This document shows positions 1-12,307 of a stretch of 64,000 bases of DNA, one piece after another (position 1 is the stretch's first letter; each line of letters begins with the position of its first letter). A program made the translations under genes and the position numbers. The notes beneath the pieces were generated by a model, which worked only from the letters and a program-made list of their open reading frames with translations, was not told the DNA's origin and searched no databases. Source of the DNA: Eutypa lata (lineage: Eukaryota; Ascomycota; Sordariomycetes; Xylariales; Diatrypaceae); the NCBI GenBank assembly GCA_022661535.1, contig JAKULF010000004.1, positions 2,976,001 to 3,040,000 on the forward strand, read 5' to 3'.

Positions 1-3000
1 GAAGTTGTCTCAATTGTCAATGATTGATTCCCACCAGTTTGGTTGGGTGTAAGGTACGTGGAGAGTGCCTGAACATGCATATACTTACTTAGGTATCCAA
101 GCCTAAGCTCCCAATAGAGGTGAAGGTAGAGAGGTAGAGGTGGAGGTAGTATAGTATGCTTGATAGGTACTTGTCAGGTAGTTAGTGAGCGCAAATGCGA
201 AGAGAAAACAGTAAATATGGAATGGTGGTTGAAGAGACAGAGTAGGCGGGCGTTGTGCCCCGCATTACTTCGTAGTGGCAGAGTGGTAGTTTCCACTTAC
301 CCTAGTTACTCAAGTACTGAATACCAGACGGGGAACCCCACTCTTTGAAAATGATATCTTCAAATTGTGAATACATACAAATACATCCAGTTGTTCTCTC
401 TTGACAATTACCTAAATATGATGTACTAAAAGGTACTTATATGTTTCGTTCTCCAGCGATGGACGAAATTTTATGTTGATTAATTTAATTTAATGGTAGT
501 GCTGTAACCTCAACTTTTAGTTTAATTTGTTAGTCAGCAGATGGCAGGAACTGTGGGGTTTAATTCTGTGAAATGGGACGATCGTAGCCCTTTGAGGTCT
601 TCTTTATATCATTTTCTTTCCTGACGTATACAAGCCCGAAGAGTTTCAAGATATCTTTTGATTTATTACAAAAACATCCGCTAGTAGACTAGTTACTTGC
701 AAATAGGGTAGAGAAATGTCTAGCTCACTATAGATTTCTTCAACAGACAGAAACACGGGCTGTCGGTTAAAACATATGTAGGGAGTCAAGGTAATCCAAT
801 GCGTCACATATATGGGGCCGGCATTGGGAGGAAGAGTTGGGCAAAATAAGCAGACTGGCGACTGGTAAGAGGCCTGAGAGGGCTGGCTTTGGCTGGAGAC
901 AAGAATGTGGCAGCTACCTATGTACATATGTGGCTGCATCTCATGTTGATCAGTCGTTGGAGAAATTGGGGAATACCAAAATTTTCATACGTCAATTTGT
1001 GTCCATCCTAGACCCAGGACCCTTACATCTGAGACTTACGTAGTGAGATAGGCAACAGGTATGCATGGCGGCAGTGTGGCATGATAATCATCGTAGTTTT
1101 CCTTGATATTGCTGTCAAGATAGATGTCTAGTTACATCACGCCCCAGCCTTAGAGAAGATAAGCAAGTCTCCAGAGCCTAAGTAGGTAGTTACTTGCTAA
1201 GGAACATCTACGTGCATACAAAAAGAGGATAGGAACTCATTACGAAATGGTCGTAAGTAGGGCTTAGTTCATGTGTAACTTGAAGTGCCTGATATCTACT
1301 CTGCTCTCTGCTACTCTGTGCTCTTCTGCTTTCCATGGATACTGTGATGACCCCTCAACCAATAGATAGGTATTATAAACATCACCAAACAAGAAAAGAT
1401 GTGCTATATTGGACCCAGCCACAAACCACATACGTCATCGTCATCCCCAAACCCCGTTTTGACCCCACCCCTTAACTAGTGAATGCCCAGTTGTACATCT
1501 TGAATCCAAGCTTGCCAACCACATAACTACGTACAGCGTCCCAGCCCAACCTGTCAAACTCTGAGATATTGGGCTTTTAGCCAATACCATCGCAATTAAT
1601 AACAACCTTAGCCCATCATACATGTATATATTCTATGTTCATCTTAACCCGAAGCGGCTAATAGTACATGATGAATGGCACTTTTGTGATGCATTGCCAA
1701 ATATGACGAATAAAATGGTGACATTAACAATTGAAGGATGATGCTGCGGCGACGACGATGGTGATGATGGCATCGATTGCTTGGTATGAGTCAATGATAC
1801 CATAATCATCAAACGCCAGAGACACTGTAATGCTCTGTAGAGTAGATACTTCTAACGAACAAACAGCTTTATGTTCCTTGCTATTCATTCTCCTATTTGA
1901 TAAAGCTATCACAATAACGACCTTCGGTCCGGGCCGGGCACTGAAGTTATTTAGAGGTATTGGTCAAAGCTCTTAACTATATATGTATGTAGTTAGGTAG
2001 TATATACATGTAGTAGATACCTACAACACTTGAGGACCAAATACTCCGCCAACATCCGACAGCAAAGAAAAAAGATTGCGCCTTTTGTACTACGTGAGCA
2101 ATCATTAGTGCAGTTGTACATTTGGGCTGATATCTTGACCATTGTTGCTCCCAGCTCCTTGGCTGGCTCCTTGGGTAACGGCAGGCCAGCCCCTCATTCG
2201 GCAAGGTGTCCGCCAAGAATCGGTATAAGAATTTTATGTGCCTACCTTAGTGTTGGCGGCCTCAGAGACTTCCTAAAGTAGTCACCATCATGTCATTATG
2301 AAAGTCACGCTTCGGCTTGAAACATCTACCTACATATTTAGTAGGATCTTAGTAAGTCATTAACAGAGTAAAATGGGTGATGGGCAGAACGGGTTATGTT
2401 TCTCTATGTTTCAACCAAAGATGTTTCAATGAAACGAACAAGGGCCTCCTGTCAAAAGTTACATATATCTTATACCTACCTAGGTACTTGTTTGAATTGC
2501 GTCTTTCCAGCGATTTTTCTTCTGCTCTTCTATTCCCTCCCTCTCTTTAACGGGGTACTTTATATTTAGATGAATTGTAACCCAAAGATAAGGAGAATTC
2601 ATAACCATAAACTGCATACTACATACCTATGTTTTCTATGTACGCGAATAGTTGAAGCTAATAAGTGAACATACTTAGTTAATATCCGTACTAAAAGAAG
2701 AAGAAAAGGCTCAATAGTTAATTGCTAGGTCTTCGCAGTATGATAATTATTTTCTTAGCTAAGTTTTACTAAAGTTGCTCACGGGCGGGATTTGCAGGAG
2801 AATAAACATTTTAAGTCCCTCTAAACAATTATTTCCGTTTCATAGCGCAGTTGGTCTCGAGCTGGCCAATGAAAGGCTCTCATAGGGATGAATGCCGTGC
2901 CTGGTTCAGTGGGTCTTTCCGTCTAATCTCCTAATTTGCAACAATCAATCTGCAGGCGCTTTACTGCTGTGACCCCCAACTTGCCAACAGCCCCAACCAA

Positions 3001-3758
3001 CCAGCCATCAGAATCTCAGCCCACTCAGCCTTTCAATCCCCAAACAGATAAGCTTTATATACGTACGAAGTAACCTGCTTTACGGTCATCAGTTCCCAAT
3101 CAACAAATCAATCACGTCAACTTGACGTTGAATCAACTTGAGCAACACCACGTACCTACTCTAGTTGTCGACATTTCTCATTGGTATCACCTACCTACCT
3201 AGTGCCTACTTATCAGTTACCTAGGTAGACTTAATTGCTGGCTGGCTCGGCGCTCAGTATTCTTTGTTTCATCGATCCGTAACTGATCGCATTCGTTTCT
3301 TCTGAGTCCCTAGCTCATCTCTGCGTTTGCCCAGACTCGATTACTACTCACTAAAGAATACATCTCATAACCTTAATCTATCGTTCATATTTGACTTTTC
3401 CTTCTTCCCTTGGGCTTATCTTCTTTAATCCTTAAAAGGGTGGCGCAAGCTTGACCTTTTTAATATTACTACTCCGGCCTGGTGGTGGATTACATATTTG
3501 CGCAACAGACGCACAGCTGACGACGATTTTGTATAACGTCAAAACAAAAAGCCCTGCACAAGGAAGGCTGCACAGACGCAGATAACTCAACCCGACAAAC
3601 ATTCTTAAGCGTACTTAGTTAAAGTACGCTTTTTCTGCGAATGAGACTATCGCCACTCGCCATTACATCATTCAATAAATTCCCTCGATAACTTTCACAA
3701 AGCCTGCGCGTGTTAGATTTCCCCCCTTATCCGAAAACCATCTACGATCTCAACGACA
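1..3758. other. Left intergenic region and 5' leader
   Basis: I see no convincing gene here. Open frames on both strands are short, lack family features and are interrupted. The DNA is AT-rich with scattered degenerate copies of a TAGGTAC/CCTACCTA-type word (for example near 2475 and 3190), common in ascomycete intergenic DNA. The last several hundred bases are pyrimidine-rich and probably form the promoter and 5' leader of the transporter gene starting at 3759. Confidence 0.6.
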
Positions 3759-5638
3759 ATGATGGGTTGGTCGACTTCGACGCCGACTTCATACCGCATC
3801 AACAGCTTTCTGTCAGATCCTGCGTCCAACGTAAATACCTTCGTCGCCATGGAAAGCCACGAGTCGCATCCATCTTTTGGACGCCTTATCATGCTAGTCT
3901 TCGAGGCCGTCATGGAGGTAGTCTGTGTTAGCTTGCCTGGGTATATAATTGCAAGAGGAGGATATTTCGATGCCGACAAGCAAAAGTTTCTGGCTAATTT
4001 AAACGTCCAGCTTTTCACGCCATGTCTAAGTACGCCCCCCTTTATCATCATAATATCTCAAGTATGTCGCTGACGAGTATACAGTCTTCACTAAGCTGGC
4101 TTCGCAACTCAACGCCGATAAGCTCATCGACCTTGCCGTTATCCCCATCATCTTTATCATACAAACTGCCGTGTCCTATTTCGTATCGATCGGTGTTTCC
4201 AAGGCCTTTCGCTTAGGCAAGCGCCCCGCTAACTTCGTGACGGCCATGGGTGTATTTGGCAACTCCAATTCGCTCCCTATCTCCCTTGTCATTTCGCTAT
4301 CTCAGACGTTGAAGGGCTTGCATTGGGACCGGATTCCGGGAGACAACGACGAGGAGGTTGGAGCACGTGGTATCCTATATCTTTTAATCTTCCAGCAGCT
4401 TGGGCAGTTGGTTCGGTGGAGTTGGGGTTATCATGTCCTGTTGGCCCCAAAGAGCAAGTACCCGGAATACCAGAACGAAACCGTCGAGGAGGGCAGATAC
4501 CGGGATGATCCCACCCTGGCGCCACTACTCCCTGGCCTGGATGGCTACGAGGGCGATGAAGAGGGTGTTGGGGAGGCTATCGATGGTGTTAGTGTCGGAT
4601 CTAGGAGCTTGGATGGGTCGGATGTCTATGAGCCGGCCGGCCGAACACCAGTTGCTGGGACATCGACTGCTTCTCCTGTAGAGTCTGATGAAGAGGCCCC
4701 CACGCCTAAGAAACGGTCCCTCAAGTATCGCAACGCAATCAATGGCGCGAATGGTCCTGGACCCCTTCCTACACCCAGTGGCGATCCAGAGGAAATATTA
4801 TCATTTCCGAGAATGGGTGAGCCCGAGGACACCGAAACTCCCGAGGGATTGAAGGGCTGTATCACTCGCACCAAACTCGGCTTCGCCAACACACTCAACA
4901 CCACCAAGACAAAGACCGTGCAACTATCGGGGCGGATGTACCGGAGTTTACCACGACCCGTTCAAACCGTTTTGGCTGGCTCGTGGCGTGTATGGCTTCG
5001 CGTGTACAACTTTCTCTGGGAGTTCATGAACCCACCTCTGTGGGCGATGCTCATCGCCATAATCGTCGCCTCGGTGCCGGACCTGCAGCGGCTGTTCTTT
5101 GAGGAGGGAACGTTCGTCAACAACAGTGTGACGCGCGCGGTGACCCAGAGCGCCGGCGTGGCCGTGCCGCTAATCCTCGTAGTTCTAGGCGCCAACCTGG
5201 CCCGGAACACGCAGAGCCACGAGTCCCACGACCCCGAGGAGGAGCAGATTGGCACGCGGCTGCTGGTCGCCTCGCTCATCAGCCGTATGCTACTACCCAC
5301 GCTCATCATGGCCCCCGTCCTGGCGCTGTTCGCCAAGTTCGTCCCCGTCAGCATCCTCGATGATCCCATCTTCGTCATCGTCTGCTTCCTACTCACCGGC
5401 GCCCCGAGCGCCCTGCAGCTTGCGCAGATCTGCCAGCTTAACGAGGTCTATGAGGGCGTCATGGCCAAGATCCTCTTCCAGAGCTACGTCATCTGGTATG
5501 TCACCAACCTTTCAATTCATCCCCCCCCAAAAAAACATGGAACGTCAAACTTGCTAACTCTTTCCTTTCAGGATCCTCCCATCCACTCTGATACTTGTCA
5601 TGCTTGCGCTCGAGACCGTCGAGTGGGCATTGCAGTGA
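3759..5638 (+). CDS. Auxin-efflux-carrier family (PIN-like) membrane transporter
   Basis: Three exons: 3759-4029, 4085-5495 and 5572-5638. The introns are 55 and 76 bases with GT/AG ends, and the spliced frame gives 582 residues. The protein has hydrophobic N-terminal segments (VCVSLPGYIIARGGYF, LAVIPIIFIIQTAVSYF, then an MGVFGNSNSLP motif), a long hydrophilic, acidic central loop (about residues 210-380) and a second bundle of membrane segments ending WALQ. This N-bundle/loop/C-bundle layout and the GNSNSLP motif are typical of the fungal Mem_trans (auxin efflux carrier) family related to yeast Ecm3, found in ER or other internal membranes; the substrate is unknown. A second Met at 3849 could also serve as start. 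It is a housekeeping-type gene and marks the chromosome left of the cluster. Confidence 0.85.
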
Positions 5639-6600
5639 TGAAGGCCGTGTTCAAGTTTTCTACGGAATTTTGCTTTTTCGTTTTCGTTTTAGTATTCATA
5701 ATTTCAGAGCGCCAGGGAGTACACGGAGCGATCCAAAAAGAAGATAAATCTACAAAAATTAAAAATTGGGGCTGTTCTGGCTACGGACAACATGCCGGGC
5801 AACGGGCATGTGAGGAGGGTATTTTGTACATATTTATACATCGCTAGATTGGGTGCGCGCGTGTATAACAAGCATACATACTTTCTATTGTCCTTTTTTG
5901 TTCGAGCCCCGGTATCAACCGGGTAACGGGTTGCACATGTAATGCATTATGGTTACGGTTCGGTTCGGTTCGGCTCTCGCAAGAGAAGGGAAGGGGGGTG
6001 GGTTCGGCTCCTTGGTGTTGCTAGGTTCGGTTCTGAGGCGTTGATTGATCATGCGCTTGAGGGAATCGTGTCAAGGGAATGGATGTGCACACCAGAAATC
6101 CCAGTTGTCTATAATTAAAATAGAGCGTGTGCTAAATTAAATATGTTCTCTTGTATGAACTATTATATTAACTACTTCTACGCCGTACTGTCGTGATATT
6201 GGATTTTTCTTCCAGGGAAGTAGGGGGTTGTGCCCCCTTTTGTCATGTGCAACGCTAGCAAGCCCGGGAATGTGGTTCACTTCTAGGCCTCTAGGGTTCG
6301 TAATATGCCAGCATCTATCTTTGTTGAACTTCACCTTAGTCATATCATTGAGATATAAGGCGAGCTATTCTTTACACTTCTCTATTTGTTCGCAGCCAGA
6401 GAAGTCGATGGTGAACAGGAACCGCGTTCCCTCATTATTTTACCTATCAGTAGTAGGCTTTGTGAACATATCAAAAGTAATTGCATTACATCAAATTCCG
6501 CGCCGCCGTCGTGTCGCCATGCCAGCCCACTCATTATATGTTCTGCCACCGCACCGGGAGAAATATTTCATAATTACCTACTGGAACCCCGTCCAATTCA
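5639..6600. other. Intergenic, short GGTTC-type repeat
   Basis: The 3' region of the transporter gene. It contains a short tandem GGTTC-like run around 5955-5975. No gene is recognised. Confidence 0.5.
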
Positions 6601-7346
6601 TCACTGGACGACAGCGGCCCACAGCACCGTGAGCAACCCCAACGACAGCACAGCCGGGACGGACGCATTCTGCAGATCACCGGCGTGGCCCCAGCTGCAC
6701 AGCCAAGCGAAGGCGAACGCGATAGAGGGCGTCATACAAGCCGCGCCATAGACACAAACGCGGAAGAAACAGCGCTTCTCACGCGCCGCGAGTCCCCAAA
6801 AGGTCTCCATCTTCTCGCCGCGGCCATCCTCTACCACGACGCGGTCCCGCTTCGGCATGCTCTCCATGACCTCCTGCGGGATTTCGCCCAGGGGCTCGCA
6901 GGAGGTGGTGAGTCGGTGCAACATCCGCGACGGGACGTATGTACCACCTCGAACGGTGCGGGTCCTCTTCAACGCTATGATGGTGGTGGTAGTAGCAGGA
7001 TTCGAGGAGATCCTCGAATATGTGCTGTGATAATGGGGGCTGCGGCATCGGTCGCGGCTGGTAGAAATACTCGGCGTCTTCTGCTGGGGGAAACGAGAAT
7101 TCCGATCCGGGCGCGAAACGTCGGGATGCGTAACGCGTGATCTGACCCGAGCGTGCCATGTGTCAGTAGGCTACTAGCAATGGTATAAACTAACTTGAAT
7201 GAACATTTTGCGTTTGTTTGGATGAATCTTGTTACCTTCACGAATTCGCAGTACTTGAAGACATCGATGGAAAAGAAACTTCGGAGATGGCCTTTCATAT
7301 CCCTATATGAATCTTGAAGCGACTTGAAAAATGCAGCGGGCTTCAT
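6601..7346 (-). CDS. Hypothetical protein with C-terminal paired membrane segments; model unresolved
   Basis: Coding signal is clear but the model is incomplete. A segment starting with Met at 7346 (MKPAAFFKSLQDSYRDMKG) is spliced by a 94-base intron (7142-7235, acceptor GGGTCAG) to ITRYASRRFAPGSEF in phase 0. The C-terminal part (6601 to about 6900) reads ETFWGLAAREKRCFF followed by two hydrophobic helices. The order FxxL.xxY..xRG / FVK..RY.sRRF / PKRD / FWG..AREK / two TM helices matches a large family of uncharacterised fungal membrane-anchored proteins, often near HET-type genes. Between about 6900 and 7000 the frame shifts relative to the upstream exon; either an intron with a weak donor or a true frameshift explains it. 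Coding similarity also continues upstream of 7346 to about 7560 (RFVYFVAKASRYRLKQ) without a start codon, so the true start lies in an unseen upstream exon. The gene may be decaying. Confidence 0.45.
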
Positions 7347-8036
7347 CGCCCCGACGTCGATTTGTTTTAGACGATATCGTGACGCTTTCGCAACGAAGTA
7401 GACGAAACGATTCGAGGGAGCGGAGTCTATCGTGACTGTGGCAGGTTTATCGTGACCGGAAATGGGAAGCGTACGGTCGGAATCGCTTGCTGCATGATGT
7501 CCACTACCTGTACCTCGAGCGGATGGACTTGACGTCTGTGGTCTTGTGCCTGACAGACCAGTCGAGGGGAATGGATGTTAATGGTAACCCTCCCGGAATA
7601 TTCGCAGGGGGGCCTGTTACATTCTGCACCAATATCTGAGTGCAGGCCTCAGCAATTTTCCTGATTGTTTCTTTATTTAAGTTCACCCAATCCAACTTGC
7701 CACAGGACTATACACCGTCGTCAGTTAGTTTACATTCATTCAAAGTGAGAACGAAGAAACTCGTATGAAAACAATATTGATGCCAATTTTGAAACGATTG
7801 TGATCCTTTTTAGGCTTATATATATGGGCCCGTTCTAGTAGTGATCACGACACTGGCATAATGATTTGCAATGATCCGTGACTTTGGTAACCACAATATT
7901 TGCCTTGTAAACAGTAAAAGCATTTACTCCGGAGCACTGGAGCTATAAAAAGGAATATACTCACACAAGTCCAGGATATCCTCCCTTGAGAATCGTTGGT
8001 ATTCGATTTCAAGGGGTTCCATAAAGGCCACTAATC
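7347..8036. other. Intergenic or upstream exons of the 6601-7346 gene
   Basis: About 7350-7560 carries frame-consistent coding on the minus strand that belongs to the preceding gene, but no start codon was found. A 63-residue open stretch at 7504-7695 in another frame might hold its first exon. The rest shows nothing recognisable. Confidence 0.4.
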
Positions 8037-8809
8037 CTACTGTATTCTAGTTCTCAGCTCGACTAGATTCTTCATTCGGTCCATCGTAGAGAGAGAGGGG
8101 TTTGACTCCATATTAAGATAGGCCGGTCGAGCATGTCGTAGGTTCGCGAGAAACACCTGGATATTCTTCCTTTCGCGACCCCGGGTGTCCGATGCAGCCC
8201 CCAATCTTGTGATTATCTTGAAGAATTTCACTTGATCTAAGAGCGGTCTGGCTTCAAGTGGATGACTCGGGAAATACCCCCGAGTTTTAGAGTCCTTAGT
8301 TGGTAGGTGAGCCTCAATCACAGCCCTCGGCTGCGTTGAAGCTTGGCTATTTCTCCCGTCTTGGCCGTATATTTTTATTATATGTTTGTCTAGGACGTAA
8401 AAGAAAAGCATCCCGCATTCAGAGATGAAATAGAAAGATAACCCTTCGGCAGGGTCCAGAGAGAATTGAAACCCAATAATGGCATAAACTACGGTAAGTC
8501 CAGAAGCAATTATTTGAATCTCAAGAAGTTGCACATGAAGGGGGTTCGAGGTAATTTGTGCCTGCCATTCATAAGCAACGGTCTTTCTTTGTTACTTTTG
8601 ACAAAACTTACTAGTCTATGATAGTTGTATACAGTGTAAGAGAAGGTTATAATTGGTAAGACATAGAGAATTAAGTAAAGTATCCGGGCACGCTCCTCGG
8701 GTGGTAAATATATGTACATATTCTTTAAAGAAAGTATTCGAGGGATGTCCTCTTGTGTGGTGCATGCCCCTTCAGCAAAGGGGTCGATAAAATCCTGGTG
8801 AGCTTCCAT
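8037..8809 (-). CDS. Uncharacterised multi-pass membrane protein
   Basis: Two exons on the minus strand, 8612-8809 and 8037-8561, joined across a 50-base intron with a perfect GTAAGT donor, in phase 0, giving 240 residues from the Met at 8809. Three hydrophobic segments are evident: YLILYVLPIITFSYTVYNY, then IIASGLTVVYAIIGFQFS, then FISECGMLFFYVLDKHII. A polar, basic C-terminal tail of about 110 residues follows. The start is the first in-frame ATG; a CAG just before it could be a splice acceptor, so an upstream exon is possible. I do not recognise the family. The length and helix number could fit part of a fungal 7-TM-like protein. It is not obviously linked to the cluster. Confidence 0.6.
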
Positions 8810-9572
8810 ACTGAAACGGCAAAGATCATGAAATCCCTTTCGATACAAGATATGGCAAAGAAATGCTTACAAGCTTAGACGCTTATACTATATATCAAAG
8901 TTGAAGTTCCTGGGGGATGAATACTGGCAAGGCTATCCTCTATATATGGACGTATGATGAGGGTTTGCATTGTGCATAGCCACATGGACAAGGCGCAGCG
9001 GATTACAGACTGAAGTTCTGATTGGCCATCAGGGGTCTGGAAAGGTGCACATTAGATCCAGGGGGGTTTATCGTGTTAGGCTGACTTGAAAGGAGAAAAG
9101 AAAATCAGTTGAAATATGGTTATATAAGCTACACTAAATCATTAGTATGACTTTAAATATACAGTGCCTAGCTGGTCACCGTTAATTGATATCGCATACT
9201 TCAGCCTGCAAGGCTCGTTAATGAACAGTACACCTAGAAGTTTTAAGCTGATTACTTAAATGAGAAATAAGTAACTAGACACAAATAATATATTAATTAT
9301 CATAGCCTAACGAAGGAGTAGTTTACTAGACATTATATGTTCCCACATGATGTGAGGCTTTTGCGCTCTGTAATAAAAACGACCGCGGAATCAGGTGCGT
9401 CGTAGAAGTAGGATCATCCCAAGCCCGCACAATGCTTGGATAGATTCGTAGAGTAGCCCGTGACCCGACCACTCGGAAGTAACAGATTTAGAAAGGACAT
9501 TATGCATCCATCCACCGCCCATGATCATAAGATTCTATCTCGTTTCGCATAGACGTCCATCTGACTTAATCC
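8810..9572. other. Intergenic
   Basis: AT-rich with no supported gene. It separates two minus-strand genes and must include the 3' end of the SUR7-like gene and the promoter of the 8037-8809 gene. Confidence 0.5.
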
Positions 9573-10337
9573 CTAAGCATAATCCTCCTTAACCCTATGG
9601 CTACCGACGGAGCTCCGGACGCTCTTCTCGCGGCGCCCGAACCGGCCCCGTCGCCGACCACCCGCATGCGTTGCTCCTCCGGGCGCCTTCTCGCGCCCGC
9701 CCAAGACGCCGAGGAAGAAGAGGACCGTGGAGAGGAACACGCACGCCCAAGCCGCCCAGGTGAAGCCGAAAGCGTAGCGGCCGATCGTGGCATCGCGATC
9801 CGCGGCCTGGAAGGCATCGCGCATCTTGACGAAAGTAGCCGTCATGAGGGAGGCGGCCAGCGAGAAGAAGAAAAGCGTAGTCAGGGCGGCGAGACCGGAG
9901 AGCGCAGCGCCCAGGCGGCCCAGACACGCGAGGAAGCCCATAAAGAACGTGATGACGGTGAAGAAGAACCCGAGCAGGTAGAACACCCACCCGAAGCGCC
10001 ACAGGTAGTAGTAATACCCGCTGGTGGTGTTGTTGCCGTGGCTGCCGCCGAGCCCCACGGGGACGTCGGCCGCGTCGGCGTCCCAGGCCCAGCCGACGGG
10101 TGGGTCGGGCCACGCCCCGCCGCAGTTTACGTTGCCCGGGCTGCACACGTAGAAGTACGTCCATTGCGATGTATCGCGCGCTCCCGTGATCCCCGACGTG
10201 TCCGCTCGCAGGAAGTAGGTGTCGTCGAGGGGGCTCGTGCCCCGCACGCCGGACAGGATCACGAAGACCATCATCACAATGGCGCCGGCGAGGAAGATGA
10301 GCGACAGGGGCGCTAGGATGCTATTACGTAGCAACAT
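9573..10337 (-). CDS. SUR7/PalI family cortical plasma-membrane protein
   Basis: A single-exon gene of 254 residues with an ATG start. The architecture is that of SUR7/PalI family proteins. There is an N-terminal membrane helix (about residues 10-30), a long extracellular loop with the paired cysteines of this family (VCSPGNVNCGG) and a WTYFYVCSPG motif, then three further helices (WVFYLLGFFFTVITFFMGF, LAALTTLFFFSLAASLMTA and ACVFLSTVLFFLGVLGG) and a basic cytosolic tail. Family members sit in eisosomes or cortical patches, or act in pH signalling. The gene is strikingly GC-rich compared with its AT-rich surroundings, which also creates a long antisense open frame that I regard as a shadow. 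Its role is housekeeping; it lies outside the cluster. Confidence 0.85.
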   Translation of the reverse strand: MLLRNSILAPLSLIFLAGAIVMMVFVILSGVRGTSPLDDTYFLRADTSGITGARDTSQWTYFYVCSPGNVNCGGAWPDPPVGWAWDADAADVPVGLGGSHGNNTTSGYYYYLWRFGWVFYLLGFFFTVITFFMGFLACLGRLGAALSGLAALTTLFFFSLAASLMTATFVKMRDAFQAADRDATIGRYAFGFTWAAWACVFLSTVLFFLGVLGGREKAPGGATHAGGRRRGRFGRREKSVRSSVGSHRVKEDYA

Positions 10338-10340
10338 CTT

Positions 10341-10366
10341 GTTTTGTTTTGTTTTGTTTTGTTTTG
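10341..10366. repeat. Pentanucleotide microsatellite (GTTTT)5
   Basis: Five perfect GTTTT units lie immediately upstream of the SUR7-like start codon, in its 5' leader. Confidence 0.9.
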
Positions 10367-12307
10367 CTGCGTTGGGGGTGTCGCTGTTTGGTTTTTTATT
10401 CGCTGATCTAGGGGTAAAGGTGTCGTGAGGTTGTCGCTGCCTAGAGTTTGGGAGACTGCGGATGTTGAGAAACGTTAGTTTAGGTCGAAGAGGCTTTGAT
10501 GTTGTAGGCCAGATGCGGGTCTATTTCCGGAGAGAAGAGATGTAGGTCGTTCGATGTTGACAGAGGGAAAAGAGAACTCCTACCTCTTGAAGCTAAGGTG
10601 CAAACAAATTCCTATCGTGCGTAGGTGATTTGTTTGTGCGTCAAAATGTCTAAGACCTTAATTCACCTACCGACCAAGGTAGGTAAATAATTAGATGCCT
10701 ATGAGATAGGGCTTCTAGGTTCTCTATTGAGTGCTGGAGAGCTTTTGCAGTTCAGCTGTTATACAAGTTTTCTGATTTGGGTAATTAGGAAGTATGTACA
10801 AAGAAAGGGCGGTGATGAGGATGGATGGAGGGTGGATGGTGGATGGGTAGACCGACTCAAGCATAGAGAATTAGGCACAATTTGATCAATGTCATTGTGC
10901 CGACATTCTTCACTATTCTATTGATCGGATCCGTAGCTCTCTCTTCTGCTGTGGGCTTGGATGTGGGCGTCGCTGGGTGGCATGTGGACCCATATGACGA
11001 CATTCCTCTTGTTCCCGTGAATTGTCCATAGCTCCTTTCCCATTTAGGGCTAGCGGGACAATAAGCTTCGTTACTTGCCGAGAAGATCCTTGTAATCAGT
11101 TAGGAAAAAGTCAATCAAGTCAATCAATCCTTCTTTTTTCTTCCTTTCCTCCAGTAATATCATCTGAAGCACAATATGAATGTCGTCCACTACATGTACA
11201 TACTTCAATCCTCCCCGCAATCTTCTAAAAAATCATCCGTTAGTTAAATATTCGCACTAACCTGAAGCTTTACGTCATGTATTGGATGTTCGACAAAGTC
11301 CACGCAGCTTCATTACAAGTCGCTGTCGTCACCTAGAGTTATATTGATGACGAGTCTTTAAAGCCGCTAATAAAGCCTCGAAGCATAAGAAAATTGCTGT
11401 CTTGCCGTGATATCCGACACGTGAAACAAAATTCCATGCGGCCAGATCTGCAGGCAGGCTGCGAGCATCAATTATTTTAAAATAACTAGATAAGATAACC
11501 TAGTTGATACTTCAGTTTCACAAACAGCGGAAGCCCAGATAGGTGGGATTGTCTTCTACCAGCCCTATAATATGTCGCCATTGGATGTACAACCACGTAC
11601 TAGGGCTTTAATTGGGCTTCTTGGTAACATCATGTCACATGTAAAAGCCACAAGGTTTAAGATGATATATTTATGATATGACCTTCTCTTCTATGGGTCT
11701 GACTACTGTACCTTTCCACCTAGGCATCCCTTGAATGCGGATCTTAACATCGTCGACTCATTGATTTATCCTTCGTTTTTTTTTTGTTATAACGAGCAAG
11801 GAAGTATTATATTTGATGTATAAAAAAACCCCTCGCCCAAAACCCCATGTTATAGACCTGTTATATAAAATTGAGAAGGATATCCTTAAACAGTGCAGCC
11901 GGATTTGACACATCTCATTGTTGCAAACTCAAGATCACAATCGGGCCACATAGCGAAGCCTACGGGAAGTCGCTGAATACTCTATCACGATAGGACACGC
12001 TGATACCGGTCTGCCTAGCCAATCAGGTGATAGAAATTAGCCCGAATTTTAAGGTATAAAAGAACAGACATTTCTGACCTATATCCGTGTCTACTTTACT
12101 CGCAAGGTTCAAATATTCAGCGTTTGCAAAGTTGGAGTCTTCTCTAGATGCTCCAATGATACGATGAATCTTAAATTCATCCTACTCAAAGCATGATAAA
12201 CAAACTACATGAAGTCTCCTGTCATTAGACAAGATAAAATATTCTACCATCCTCTCAACATCTTCCAACCGTGAACTGGTAACACGTCAATACGTCAAGT
12301 CACAACC
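10367..12307. other. Gene-poor intergenic region
   Basis: About 1.9 kb with only short, featureless open frames on both strands. It marks the change from housekeeping genes to the P450-rich region. Confidence 0.5.

Noticed and set aside
2835..2915. tRNA-like A-box (TAGCGCAGTTGG) followed by a GGTTC word
   Set aside because: Box spacing is too long, the GGTTC is not followed by a proper B-box, and no cloverleaf with a paired acceptor stem could be drawn.
9597..10316. 239-codon plus-strand open frame over the SUR7-like gene
   Set aside because: It is the GC-rich antisense shadow of a membrane protein with clear family features; its translation is charged low-complexity sequence with no domain.
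10219..10428. Plus-strand open frame reading through the GTTTT microsatellite
   Set aside because: A run of Phe/Cys/Leu codons produced by the repeat; it overlaps the SUR7-like start antisense.
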